A stretch of 64,000 bases of DNA from Eretmocerus hayati (taxonomy: Eukaryota > Arthropoda > Insecta > Hymenoptera > Aphelinidae): contig CM056744.1 in NCBI GenBank assembly GCA_029851415.1, positions 15,507,268-15,571,267 of the forward strand. Direction: 5' to 3'. Both the position numbers and the translations under genes were made by a program. Shown here one piece after another: positions 23,804-34,560 of the stretch. The notes under the pieces were generated by a model, which saw nothing but the letters and a program-made list of their open reading frames with translations, had not been told where the DNA came from and made no database searches. Position 1 is the first letter of the stretch; every line of letters begins with the position of its first letter.

Positions 23804-24729
23804 GTGATTCCGCCGAAAGTGGGATTTTCCGTGTTCCGAATTCCCCCAAGTTTTTAAGGGTTGGAATGTACGTTGTAGCAATTTTTTAGGGTAACTATTT
23901 CAAAAGTTTTGGAGACGATTCTAACGGTCCTGTATTTTATAACGCTTGATAAAGGGTCAAAATGTCTATTCCGGCCCCTGTAGGCGACCTAACTTCGACT
24001 TTTACATTCTTTACAACGCATATGCAGAGTCGAAAACCCACTCATGAGAATGAATGGGTTTTCTACTCAGAGTCCAAACCCATCCAAACTAAACTCTCGG
24101 CTCGAGCACGGCCATCCTACATTCTGGAGACGGGTTTGCGACGAAAGTGCTCGCACAGCACTAAACCCTGGCAGAGTCTCCGGTCGTCGACGATGCTTTT
24201 TAAGCCAATGAGATTGTCATCTAAATATCCGAATACACCTAATCCATTCGCGATTCTAGCCGAGGACTCGAGCCCCCCCCCCCCCCCCCCCAAGTGCACT
24301 ATATAAACATGTTTCCAAAATGGCGTACAAAATTTTCGGCCAATTCCGTCCTCATGTTGTGCTCTTCCCTGTCCAGTCATATGGCACCATAAAATACATT
24401 TCCTTACAGAGTTTGGTTGCATTAGAGCAAATCTATTACGAAAAGAGTCTACGATCAGTTGCCGAGTCGTGGGAATATTTTTTGAGTCGAAATGGCGATT
24501 CTGTCCCTGCCCTCCCTGTCCGCATCTACGACACATAAAACTTGGCATATCTTTCTCTGGGTTCAACTCTGAGATACGTAGCTCTAAATACTTTCTTTTC
24601 ATGCCCAAAAAAGTGGAAATCAACTGCTACGAGCCATCGAAACTCATCTGGATCTGGCACAATTTTTTGATTCTAATCGCTCCTCGTGATGATTTTGGCC
24701 CCAAAAATTCGCACTTTCGGTGGAATCAC
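23804..24729. mobile_element. Terminal-inverted-repeat element, about 925 bp, copy 2
   Basis: The ends are GTGATTCCGCCGAAAGTG and the complement of GTGATTCCACCGAAAGTG. It is collinear with 20391-21313 and is nested in the 3' part of a non-LTR element. It contains a run of 19 C at 24273-24291. The 168-codon minus-strand frame inside it is non-specific. Confidence 0.8.
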
Positions 24730-24739
24730 CCTTGCACAT

Positions 24740-24892
24740 TTGTAATTCAGGAATGCGGATTCCTCTTCATGCATATAGTTCAATGAATTAGTCTAAGTTG
24801 ATACTGTGAAGTTATGTCAATATATGTATGGGCTGTATAGGGCCAAAGAGGTCCTAGTAAAGTTATTCTATTCTATTGTATTCCATTGTTCG
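24740..24892 (+). mobile_element. Non-LTR 3' UTR and (TTCTA)-like tail (right part)
   Basis: The stretch 'ggccaaagaggtcctagtaaa' followed by TTATTCTATTCTATTGTATTCC resembles non-LTR 3' ends. With the ORF2 tail at 23571 it makes one element split by a nested insertion. Confidence 0.55.
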
Positions 24893-24994
24893 GGTATTGA
24901 ATTCACATTCAAAGATGTTTCAAAATCGATATTTACATGTAATGATTTGATATCAAAAAATGAGATATTTGGGCTTTAAAATTTCTGCAAAATT

Positions 24995-25257
24995 TCAACT
25001 TTTAGTCTTTTTTAAATCGCATTTTTCACGTAGATCTCGTAAACAGTTTGGTTCTGCTCTGGACAAATCAATTACATAACCTTCCTCCATGTACTCATGT
25101 TCAGAACCACTTGGGACGCAGTGATACAAACGCAAAATACCAAGCTCATCAAGAACAGGGTGGAATTCTAATTTTTTAAGAATCTTTGGTTCCTCTTCGA
25201 ACAGGGATAAGAGTAAGCGTCTGGGTGTCCTCATCACCAATCCGTAACTGGCAGGAT
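24995..25257 (-). CDS. Probable terminal coding exon, unknown protein
   Basis: On the minus strand a strong acceptor (TTGATTGTTTCATAG) is followed by an open run of 86 codons and a stop at 24995. The entry phase is 1. The peptide is rich in L, E and K with three cysteines (YHCVP, PNCLRD, KCDLKK) and has ordinary coding composition. I recognise no family. No convincing upstream exon was found; the minus-strand frame at 25296-25484 is in a different frame and lacks a good donor. It may be a real 3' exon or a remnant. Confidence 0.4.
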
Positions 25258-25556
25258 CTATGAAACAATCAACAAAAGATAAATCATTAGACGAGTTAAA
25301 AATATCGAGAGTCGTAGGAGACATATCTTGAAACTATGATAAAACTTTTCTTCCCATCCAATATGCTCGTGGAATAGAATCTGAATGGGAGTTCTGTCAA
25401 GTCCCACTGATGAAAAATAATCGACCCCATGAATAATTTTGGAGGAGGTAAGGCTATCCGAACTGCGGCAGTAGCACTTTTCATATTAGGATTCTTGAGT
25501 TGCTAAGATGATCAACGAAAAATACTAAACTGAGAAAATTCGTAATTAGATCTTAT

Positions 25557-25690
25557 GCTTATAGGCCGGAATCTGCTCCAAACGCTTCAGCCCCAGAGGT
25601 CCTGGAGAAGATAGCCTTCTTGAGCCTAAACATAGGTCCGTTTTTCATTCCCATTGGAAACGACCTCAGAATCCCGTAAGAACACATAAC
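25557..25690 (-). repeat. Dispersed repeat, copy 1
   Basis: Its reverse complement contains 'tctgaggtc', 'gagaaggctat', 'ccagga' and 'tttggagca' in the same order and spacing as plus-strand 29754-29884. The class is unknown. In-frame stops are present in both copies. Confidence 0.55.
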
Positions 25691-26954
25691 CTTCCCATTC
25701 AAAATACATTGGAAACACAATTTTTCGTTTACTGTTCGAAATTATGTACATCACACTGGCTAATTTCAGTGGAATGCTGTTGTCCATCAAAATATACGTT
25801 ATTGTACACTTTGGTGGAGGGGAACGATGGATTAGCGGATCAAAAATGGAGTTACTTTTGAAATTTCCGTGGTTTTTGAGCTCGGATAGCGATTTGTTCT
25901 AACCAGAGAGGTTTTACAAAAAACTGCCGGAAACTGGAGTTGTTCATTACTCATTTTTTTCCTCATATTTATTGGATTTACAAGTCCAACATCACCAACG
26001 AAGCCTCCAAAAGTCAAAATGTTTGGGAAAATGATTTTTTCTGCATTTCTAGGCCTAAAACGTTATCACGGGGGAGAATAAATGAAAAATTTCGGAATAT
26101 CTTTAGGATATACTCATTTCTGATTTTCACTGTATTCCTGAGAAAACTCTTCCCCCTCGGCTGCAAGAAAAGGCCAAAAATACGATCGAGCACTTTGAAC
26201 CTGCAAAAATGCGAGAAATTCAAATGCAAGCCCCATAATATTTAGATCTAGATGATATATTTTCTCCATACTTTCGAATAGAATGAAATTTTCTACCGAA
26301 AAAAAATGAAATCATTGCGTTTTTAATGGAATAGTAATACTTCTTCCGCTCGGTTACGATGTTTCGGCACTGATTCATCACTTGATTGTGTCTGGGAATA
26401 CAAAATTATTATTCATGACTGGAATATTGAGCAACGACATGCGATACACAGCGGGAATATTCGTTACTGCGTTATGTCTCCAAAAATGATCATCCCTGAC
26501 TTCAACGTGCTACATGGAATCACGAGGACACCAAGTACACAGAACAACTAATAACACAACCCTTAGGAAGTCCTCGTGCATTACAGTACCCACCAAGTGA
26601 TGACCATTTATTAGTGCAAATTAGAAAGATAGCGAGGATCTCTCAGCATCTCCGGCTGATCGGCTGATGTGCTATATGGTGCTATATATGTGCTCTGCTC
26701 ACAGCTGTGAGTTGTGACACCTCATAGATTCTTTCTCTACTGTTCTCTACATGCTCTCCCCTCGATCTGCGCACAAAGCCGCGTTTGCGTTTACACAATG
26801 TAAAATCGCGCATCAGAGCATTCAGAGCCTCGACACCAACACAACAATACCAAAGTGTGTCAATGACACGCTCACACGAAGTTCCCCGACAAGAAATCTT
26901 GTCTCCACGCGCCCGAGTTCAATAAAAGCGGATAAAAATGAAACTATCCCGCAC
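25691..26954. other. Intergenic DNA
   Basis: The minus-strand frames at 25832-26017 and 26014-26229 are AT-rich and unassigned. I see no recognisable gene or element up to the foldback at 26955. Confidence 0.3.
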
Positions 26955-28303
26955 TCGAAAAAGGAACATTCTCTGAATTTTGGCGAACTTTTTCTGAACT
27001 TGAAAAGAAGTTTGCACAAGTTCAGCAGCCTGCCTCCAAGTTCAAGAATTGTTTCGTTCCCGGGACCTGAAAAAAACATTTTTGGAACATTTTCGAAGCA
27101 TCCTCCGACGGGAATCAGAACACTCTGCTCAGCAGTTGGAGGTCGGTAGTTCGAGCGTAGGCATCCCGGGTACTCTTGAGCCCTACGATGAGCCCGTGAA
27201 GAGCTTGTGGAATATGGCGAAGACCCCTGAAGATTCACCGGCCGACCATTATGGTGCGACTCACCTGGAAAATATGAAAGCAATTTCCACAAAATATCGA
27301 GCTCGTTATTGGATCAAGATTTTCGAACTTTCGTGCAATGGAAATCCGACTGAAAAGGTAATAAGAGAGGAAAGAAGGTTAGGGGTTATGGCAAATTTCT
27401 TATTGACTGGCAAGATGATGTTAACGGTGAAGATAATACTACGAGTTTACTAATCTGATGATTAGCCGATCCAGTTGACAACATCTCAGCCCATGCTTAT
27501 TACATTCATTTTGAGCTTTTTCAGATTAGTTTTGATCAAATCTTCGAGGCTTTGCCGGTCCGCTTTCCATTTCTGCACAAGCTTGCGATACTGTTTATTT
27601 ATCTGTTGTCAATAGAAAATCGATCGTCACTGAGGAGAGCAACTAAATTCTACTGTCACTTCGCTTTTTTAGTGATGAGAAGCGGACCGGCAAAGCCTCG
27701 AAGATTTGATCAAAACTAATCTAAAAAAGCTCAAAATGAATATAATAAGCATGGGCTGAGGCGTTGTCAACTGGATCTGCTGATCATCAGATAAGTAAAC
27801 TCATAGTATTATCATCTCCGTTAACATCATCTTGCCAGTCAATAAGCAATTTGCCATAACCCCTAACCTTCTTTCCTCTCTTCTTACCTTTCCAGTCGGA
27901 ATTCCATTGCACGAAAGTTCGAAAATCTTGATCCAATAACGGGCTTGATACTTTGTGAGAATTTCATTTCATTTTTCAAGCGAGTCGCACCATAATGGTC
28001 GGTCGGTGAGTCTTCAGGGGTCTTCGCCGGCGTCTATTCCACAAGCTCTGCACGGGCTCATCGTAGGGCTCAAGAGTACCCGGGATGCCTACGCTCGAGC
28101 TACCGACCTCGAACTGCTGAGCAGAGTGTTCTGATGCCCGCGCCGGAGGATGCTTCGAAAATGTTCCAAAAAGGATTTTTTCCAGGTCCCGGGAACGAAA
28201 CAATTCCTGAACTTGGAGGCAGGCTACTGAACTTGCGCAAACTTCTTTTCAAGTTCAGAAAAAGTTTGCCAAAGTTCAGAGAATGTTCCTTTTGCTTTCT
28301 CGA
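26955..28303. repeat. Long foldback palindrome 3
   Basis: The left arm (about 26955-27578) and right arm (about 27674-28303) are diverged reverse complements, each about 620 bp, separated by about 95 bases. Anchors include TCGAAA-AAGGAACATTCTCTG, CATCCCGGGTACTCTTGAGC and GCCTTGCCGGTCCGCTT-type sequence near the centre. The motif AAGTTCAG is repeated inside each arm. Open frames of 132-156 codons here are in repeat sequence. Confidence 0.85.
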
Positions 28304-28334
28304 AGACAAAGAGTTGTATTTTGGACAAGTAATT

Positions 28335-28640
28335 TTTCTTCAATTTTTTCACTCAAATCCATTTTTCCATTCGGAAAATCTTCACTTAATGGGATTCAGC
28401 CTTAACCATTCTCTTCTTCTTGCCGGAATCTTTGGATTGTATGTCACCCTTTTCCCTCCACCATCATCACCTCCACGCGAAACATTCATTTTTGTCCCTC
28501 ATTGTCTGTGTGTGTGTGTGTGTGTGTGTGTCGGTATGTGCTTTACCCTATCTCCTCAATACTTTAATCGATCCTTCTGTAATTCTCATGAGTTATGAAG
28601 GACCAACTCAAGATGCGTTCCACGGATTTACACCTCATTG
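28335..28640. repeat. Truncated copy of the 29.1-29.5 kb element with a (TG)n tract
   Basis: It runs parallel to 29190-29440 in the same orientation: 'gggattcagccttaacc', 'gtcacccttttccctcca', 'ctatctcctcaa-actttaat'. It carries a (TG)n microsatellite at about 28507-28530 and lacks the left inverted end of the complete copy. Confidence 0.65.
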
Positions 28641-29061
28641 TATAAAAGCAGCTCACGACTTATGCGTCTTAAACAACATAAATGAGAAAAATTTCGAAAA
28701 TTCTATTATTTCATTTACAAATATTTTTTTCCACAACTTTCATATCAAGATTTCTGTCACTTGAACACTCATTTTTTGTCCATTCTTTCTCACTTGGTTA
28801 ATCTGTATTTCCTATTTTTATCCATTTACATCATTCAAATCATAAATTTTTCACCATGTGAAACAAAACCACTTTTTATCTTTCCCTCATACATTTTTAC
28901 CAAATTCTGTATTAACCAATCGATCTATCATGCCAATATTAACATTTTATTAACTCACTCTAAATTTTTTCATGAAGTCATTTTAGAGGATACTTTTTAA
29001 AAACTGAATTCAATTTTTACATTTTTATTTTTAAAGACGCATAAGTCTCAAACTGTGTAAT
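28641..29061. other. AT-rich spacer
   Basis: It is very T-rich on the plus strand, between the two related repeat copies. No gene is seen. Confidence 0.35.
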
Positions 29062-29466
29062 AGAATCAGTTGTAAATCCTTTCAGCACATCTTTGGCTAG
29101 TCCTCTATCACTCATGAAAATTCCAGGAGGGTCGATTGAAGCGTTCAGGAGAAACCGTGAACGAAAAGTAATAAAATACACGTCAGAATTTGTTCAATTT
29201 TCACTAAAATCCATTTTCCATTTTAAAAATCTTCACGTAATGGGATTCAGCCTTAACCATTCTGTTCTCCTCGCCGAGATATCTCGATTGTACGTCACCC
29301 TTTTCCCTCCACGACCAACCACCCACGCACAACATTCATCTTTGTCCGTCATTGATGTTGTTTACCCTATCTCCTCAACACTTTAATAGATCCTTCTGGA
29401 ATTTTTATGAGTGATAGATGACCAGCCAAAGATGTGCTGAAAGGATTTACAACTGATTCTGGAAAT
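29062..29466. mobile_element. Miniature element with about 70-bp terminal inverted repeats
   Basis: The left end (about 29063-29135, 'aatcagttgtaaatcctttc' ... 'atgaaaattccagga') is the complement of the right end (about 29391-29462). It is about 400 bp with no coding capacity. The interior is related to 28335-28640. Confidence 0.7.
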
Positions 29467-29753
29467 ATACATTCAAAGAGTTGGAGGTTTAAATATTTGG
29501 TGTGAATAACGGATATCTTTCTATTGCGAGTGACAATTTTTACTCAAGTCTCAAGTCATGAAAATTGATATTCGTTAGTAATTCCATATTTATGTCTTTC
29601 ACTTGAACGTATGGTCAGATTTTGCCATGAGAAAGCATTATGCTAATCTCTTTTAGCAGCGTTTTCCAAGTTCGGGATAGTCTCATTTTTTTGTCCATAT
29701 AAACTTCTCCTGAACATCAAGTTCAGGAAAACTTCATAGGAACAAAAAAATAT

Positions 29754-29884
29754 TTACGCGGGTTCTGAGGTCATTCTCGATGGAAACGAAGTAGGGGCCT
29801 AATTTTAGGCACGAGAAGGCTATTATTTCCAGGATTTTTGGGACCAAAACCTTTGGAGCATATTTCGACTTATATGCAGCGTAA
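29754..29884 (+). repeat. Dispersed repeat, copy 2
   Basis: It is the plus-strand relative of the minus-strand repeat at 25557-25690, with several stops in every frame. The class is unknown. Confidence 0.5.
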
Positions 29885-31370
29885 CGCCCTCTTATTACAC
29901 TGTACGTCGAAATTCTTCAAATCAAATTCGTTGTCTGAAAGATAGCATTATAAGCTGAAAGGGTTAGTTGTCATTTAGTACGATTTTCCTTCCTGACTTC
30001 AAGAAATCTTTCTTACAATGTTATGATTGGATATTGGGTGCCAAATTTTTTTCCAAGGCTACCGTGTGGATTTCATAATCTCGCGGTGGCACTCATTGAA
30101 AGCACATGATTGACCGAAAGGAAGTATTTAAACTTGACAGTAATGAGCGGGTCACTGATACTTCGGGACTTATCCGTGCAGTTGAAACTTGTGTCACGAG
30201 ACCATATCTCCGAAATTCAACAGCCCTCGGTTACCATTATTGGTTTTCCAACATTTGACGATATGATACATTCTTTGCTATCCACTTGAATTAGGTATTG
30301 ATGATTAGCAACGAGGAAGAGAATAGGAACATCATTCATCTAATAGCTTCATTCTCTAGATATTATACGAATGAATTATCTTTCGCATAATCTCCAAATA
30401 TGATAAATAGATTGGTACAGGTGTATGACATGATTTTCCGAACACATTCAAGAACCAATACGAATAAAGGGATGGAATTTTTTTGTAAATTTGACTCAAA
30501 GAAGGATTCGGGATAATGCATTGATTCTCCGACTTTGGAGCAACGACGATGAACTATAACTGAGATTCGAACTTCTGATTCATTCGATGCGTAGTGGTCG
30601 TGTACAGAGTATTTGGTGCCCCAGTGCTCCCCACCCCCGCGTTTTGTTCTGAAACGGTTAGAATAAATTGCGGAAAATACCGGAACCCATGTCCTCTAGT
30701 TTTGACGGGATGTTCGATGTGACTTTGGTTTAGACCTTGCATGTCATTTTGAGGCCTTTAGAGGTCAACTAGGTTTTATTAAATAGAAACATCCATTTTT
30801 GATCACGGGCTCTCCAAAAGAGGGAGAAATTATACAACTACCGTCTGAAACATTTTACGATCCGAAGTAACCTGGGCGTGATGAATGGAGGTCAATAAGA
30901 CAACGTGCGATGTCGAGAAAGACGTGGGATGGAAGTAGTCCATGATCAAAGGGAAAATAAGCTGACAACCCTGGTTTCGCCGTTGAAAATCATATTCAAA
31001 GACATTTGGATGTCGATGAAATTGAATTCGTTTGAAAAAAATCAAGGTGAGTAATGACTCTCAAGGTTAAAACCAGAGTTATCATCTTCTTTTTCCCTTG
31101 ATATTGAACGACTTTCATCCCAAACATCTTCGATGTACTGTTTAGTCTTTTAGAGCTGAGGAGGTTACTGTCCACTGATACCGACCTGCATTTATCACGT
31201 CGAGGTCGCATTGAATCAAAAAATGTTCCAGCCAAAATCTCGGCCAAAAGTGTCATAACATCTTACATTATTCCAGAACCTTGAGCCATGGGTGGATGAT
31301 TCTGTTCGGGAGATGAGTTTTCCTCCAAGGATGAAACCAAGATCACCATCGGACATCCCCTTCAAAAAAA
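29885..31370. other. Intergenic DNA, possible 3' part of the 31.7-kb gene
   Basis: On the minus strand a pyrimidine tract and acceptor (TTTTTTTTGAAG, about 31355-31366) could start the last exon of the small secreted-protein gene, but two other acceptors further upstream are also possible. Nothing else is recognised. Confidence 0.3.
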
Positions 31371-31666
31371 AGTTCCAAATAACACTTTTTAGACATTTTG
31401 TGTTTTATGTTGGGAGAAGAATCTCAATAATCATTTTGATTTGCTAGCTTCTCAACTACTTCTTAGGAATTCTTCAAATTGAATAGGGAATTAATCTTTG
31501 TTGCGTGTTGGAGAATGAGTTTTTCAGGTAAAGTGAACATTTCAACATTTGTCGAAAACTTTCCAGAAAGGGATTAGCTCAAACATTTTGGCGAAGGAAG
31601 ATTATTATGGAAACAATCATATAAAAAATCGCACGACAAACTTTGTTATCTGTGTTAGGATCCTAC

Positions 31667-32615
31667 CTGAGCAAATTTTTCTCAAGGCTTCAATAATAAC
31701 CGTGTCGATGAAAATATTGTGTTGTGAAGCCTTTGGTAGATGTATTATTTGTTGATAGAAACGTTCGATTGGTAACATGGGTGCAATTTTGATACCTTCC
31801 CCTTCTTCACTATTATATTTCAGTACATTGTTTGGATCCAAGAGGCCACACGAATAACTGCTTCTGCAAAATGGAATAAGTTGATTACATCCTGTAAATA
31901 AGTGAGAGTTGAAAAGAATTTTTAAAATACACTTTTATGAAATGCGCCTTGCTTTTATTTTTTAACTAGTGCGATGCAATACATGACCCTCAGAGGCACT
32001 TGTACACCGGGCGTCCCAAAAATGAGCTATGCAACGGTGTCTCGTATTAGGCGTCACTATGTCGCGGAGTCACATATATGCAGGAGACATCAAACGCTGG
32101 ATATGGAAGCTACCGTGGTCAAGTGGATAACATCCTTGCCTTCCACGTGGAAGGCTCGAAGTCGATCCCCGGCAGGCACCCTTGTAAATCTTTCTTTATT
32201 AATCGAACAGTCGAACACTGCTCTGATTAAATTTTCGTCACACTCTTCATCCACTATCACCATCCTACGTGTAATTGCAAAATTCAGATATGACACGATG
32301 TGTATTCTGAACGCCCATGATTGAGCACACCCAATAGATCAAATTAGCGACTAGCCGGAAGTCAATTATCGGAAGTCACGTGACAGGACCAAAATTATTA
32401 GATCTAGGACGGAGAAAACAACAACTCGGTGAAATATAATAAAAGTGTATAATAAAAATTCTCGACTCTACATATTATATTCTCTTCATAGCTGGTATCA
32501 GCTAATTTTTCTCACGCAAATCAGTGTCAGAAATTCACAAAAGAATAAATAAAATCATGAAGACTCACACGTGAAATAACGTTAGAAATATTAGCGGTAC
32601 ATGAATATTCCTCAT
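31667..32615 (-). CDS. Small secreted protein, paralogue B (two exons seen, 3' end open)
   Basis: Exon 1 (32615-32569) encodes a signal peptide (MRNIHVPLIFLTLFH) and ends in phase 2 at a GTGAGT donor. Exon 2 (31863-31667) follows a CATTTTGCAG acceptor in the matching phase and continues 65 codons to a GTAGGA donor, so the last exon is missing from the model. The mature part starts SSYSCGLLDPNN, continues with an acidic EEGEGIKI segment and a helix with ERFYQQIIHL, and has two cysteines (21 and 80). The GLL-x-P-x-N start, EE...E-I-I block and E-RF--Q-I-L-K block recur in the protein at 39.1-39.8 kb, which also has a signal-peptide exon ending in phase 2. The two are paralogues. I know no named family that fits. 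The 704-bp intron holds a tRNA-like repeat. Confidence 0.65.
32085..32175 (+). repeat. tRNA-like sequence, possible SINE head
   Basis: The segment carries an A-box-like TGGTCAAGTGGATA and a B-box-like AGTCGATCCCCGG at tRNA spacing, around an anticodon-arm-like CTTCCAC. It resembles a glycine tRNA, but the acceptor stem does not pair. It therefore looks like a tRNA-derived SINE or tRNA pseudogene inside the intron of the 31.7-kb gene. Confidence 0.4.
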
Positions 32616-33274
32616 GATCTATTCCCTTCAAATGCTGAATGTGAACTGGTATGCCAAAATTGATGTACTTCAAGCGTAACTGATGCATTGAAGTAGTATA
32701 AAGATTATTTTAATATTTGAAAAGCATTTCGTACAAACTACAACATACACTACAACTTTTAACTCATGCCCCAATCACATTCATTATGTCACGAATAAGC
32801 TGTTTGAGTTGATATTCGTCAAAGTAAACGACAATGTATGCGTGTACATTACACTGTGTATTAGTTGGATGTGAATTGTGGAATAAATCGTTCAAAGGAA
32901 TCATAGATTCGGTGAATCATGACGAACTGAACAAACTACGATTCCATTATGCTGATTTTGGGTAAAAGTTTTGTCTAACTACTTCTCTCGGGCGAAATCA
33001 TAACTTGGTTTAACTTATATTCATGAACTTTATAGACTCAATTCTGCGACATCGACAATTTTTCATGATACTCCCGAGGTGTAAGTTATGCTGGGTGTAG
33101 ACTTCTGAATACTGTGTGGTTTTTGGCCTCAATTTCTAATCGTGAGTGTCTATTCTGCATAGATTATTCCGTAACACACTACTAACCGGATGTCTAATTA
33201 CTTGATCGATAGTTTTTCTATCCCCACTACTCGATAACTTGTAGCATGTTGGTCGCAATAAAGGATTTGGACTT
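32616..33274. other. Upstream region of the paralogue B gene
   Basis: It probably contains the promoter or a 5' UTR exon on the minus strand: an acceptor-like TTTTGGCATACCAG lies about 25 bases before the start codon. No TATA box is certain. Confidence 0.3.
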
Positions 33275-33605
33275 ACAAGGGGAGGTCCAACCTTGTGGAA
33301 CACATGCCTTTATAAAACTTTGGGAATCATCTTGCTTTGGTGAGAAATGAAGGTATCTCCAATGGTTTAATCCCATGGGCCTCCTTCCCTGAGATACAGC
33401 CGTGGAGGTTAGCATTGTCAGTATATCTATATATACGACTTTTTAACATGGGCCTATATGGACAATGTTAATCTCCACAGCTGTATCTCAGGATAGGAGG
33501 CCCATTGAACAAAACCCTCCTGGGTACCTTTATTTCTCACCAAAACAAAATGGTTCCCAGAGTTTCATAAGGATCCGTATTCCGCAAGGTTGGGCCTCCC
33601 CTTGT
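33275..33605. repeat. Foldback palindrome 4
   Basis: The arms (about 33275-33420 and 33461-33605) are reverse complements with moderate divergence. Anchors are ACAAGGGGAGG-CCAACCTTG at the ends and TGAGATACAGC-GTGGAG near the centre. The loop is about 40 bases. Its size suits a miniature hairpin element. Confidence 0.75.
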
Positions 33606-33804
33606 TAGCTGATTCATTCCAGAATTCATCAGCCTTTCCTGCAATTTATCACGATATTACATCGGAGTTTCGACCGTACCACTAATGGTCCTTCTCAAGC
33701 TTGACATATTCTAAAAGTTCACACAGAAGCATCTAGTATCGTCACAAGAAACCAACTAGGACTTGGAGTCAATGTTTCAGTCTTAATTTTTCATTTTTCC
33801 ACAG

Positions 33805-33933
33805 ATGTGAACAGCCGTGAATTTCAATTATCAGTTGATTTCAGTTTCCACTGGGCTTCTATTGACAGCTGGGAATTTTTCACCTTTTTTGCCCGACAAG
33901 AGATGCGAGGCCGGAGATTTTTTCCCAAGACCT
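33805..33933 (+). CDS. Possible internal coding exon
   Basis: A strong acceptor (TTCATTTTTCCACAG) and donor (CCT|GTAAGA) frame 42 open codons rich in F, W and R (SFHWASIDSWEFF, RGRRFFPK). Entry and exit phases are both 1. The next acceptor would bring an immediate stop. Upstream exons were not found. Chance exons of this size are common, so confidence is low. Confidence 0.25.
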
Positions 33934-34020
33934 GTAAGAGAATGAAAAATAAGACTGGAATATTAATTCCAAGTCCTACTTGGTTCCCTGTGATAATAAG
34001 TAATCCTCGTATGTGAATTT

Positions 34021-34138
34021 TTAGAATTCCTCGAGTTTGAGAGGGGCATCAAGTGATATGGTCAAAACGTCAATTTGAAAGTGTGATAAATAGCAGGAAA
34101 AATCAATAAGTTCTGGTAGATTATTATTCTCTATGATC
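34021..34138 (-). CDS. Possible terminal coding exon
   Basis: The minus-strand acceptor GGCTTTCATTGCAG is followed by 38 codons and a stop (IIENNNLPELIDF-C-L). Entry phase 2 is the same as in the small secreted-protein genes, but I see neither the GLL-P-N motif nor a signal exon upstream. It is weak. Confidence 0.25.
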
Positions 34139-34560
34139 CTGCAATGAAAGCCATTCATCTGGATATTATTGTGACTATTTTTAACTTTCTCATTCTGCCT
34201 GCCTTCCGAATTTGTCGCGACATGTGTGTACACAACGAGGCGAACGCTTTCTCATACCGAAATAAGCTAGGCAACGACCCTTTCATGCAGTTGAAACGGT
34301 CTCATGATTGCTAAGGAATTTTGAGCACTCCAGGTGGATACTTTTTGAGTTGTGATTTGTTTCCTGCTTATTTTCCACTGTTTACGAAGGAGCATGTCTC
34401 ACAGACGATAATGTACCGTATTTCCTCGATTTATCCGAGGAAAAATTAAAAGACGCAATTTAGATGTTCTCGGAGGTGCTAAATTGGTAGGTTCACACGG
34501 AGAATTGGCAAAATTGTTACGGGGAGTGTTTTTTTATATAGGGAATTTTCTCTGTTGCTT
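34139..34560. other. Intergenic DNA
   Basis: No gene is seen. A C-run at about 34568-34579 marks the start of the GC-rich block that follows. Confidence 0.3.

Noticed and set aside
24117..24623. 168-codon minus-strand frame
   Set aside because: It lies wholly inside a non-autonomous inverted-repeat element and is not kept open in the sister copy at 20391-21313.
26822..27292. 156-codon minus-strand frame
   Set aside because: It overlaps foldback 3; the residue pattern reflects repeated AAGTTCAG motifs rather than a protein.
32085..32175. Functional tRNA-Gly
   Set aside because: A- and B-box-like motifs exist, but the acceptor and anticodon stems do not pair properly. Treated as a tRNA-derived repeat.
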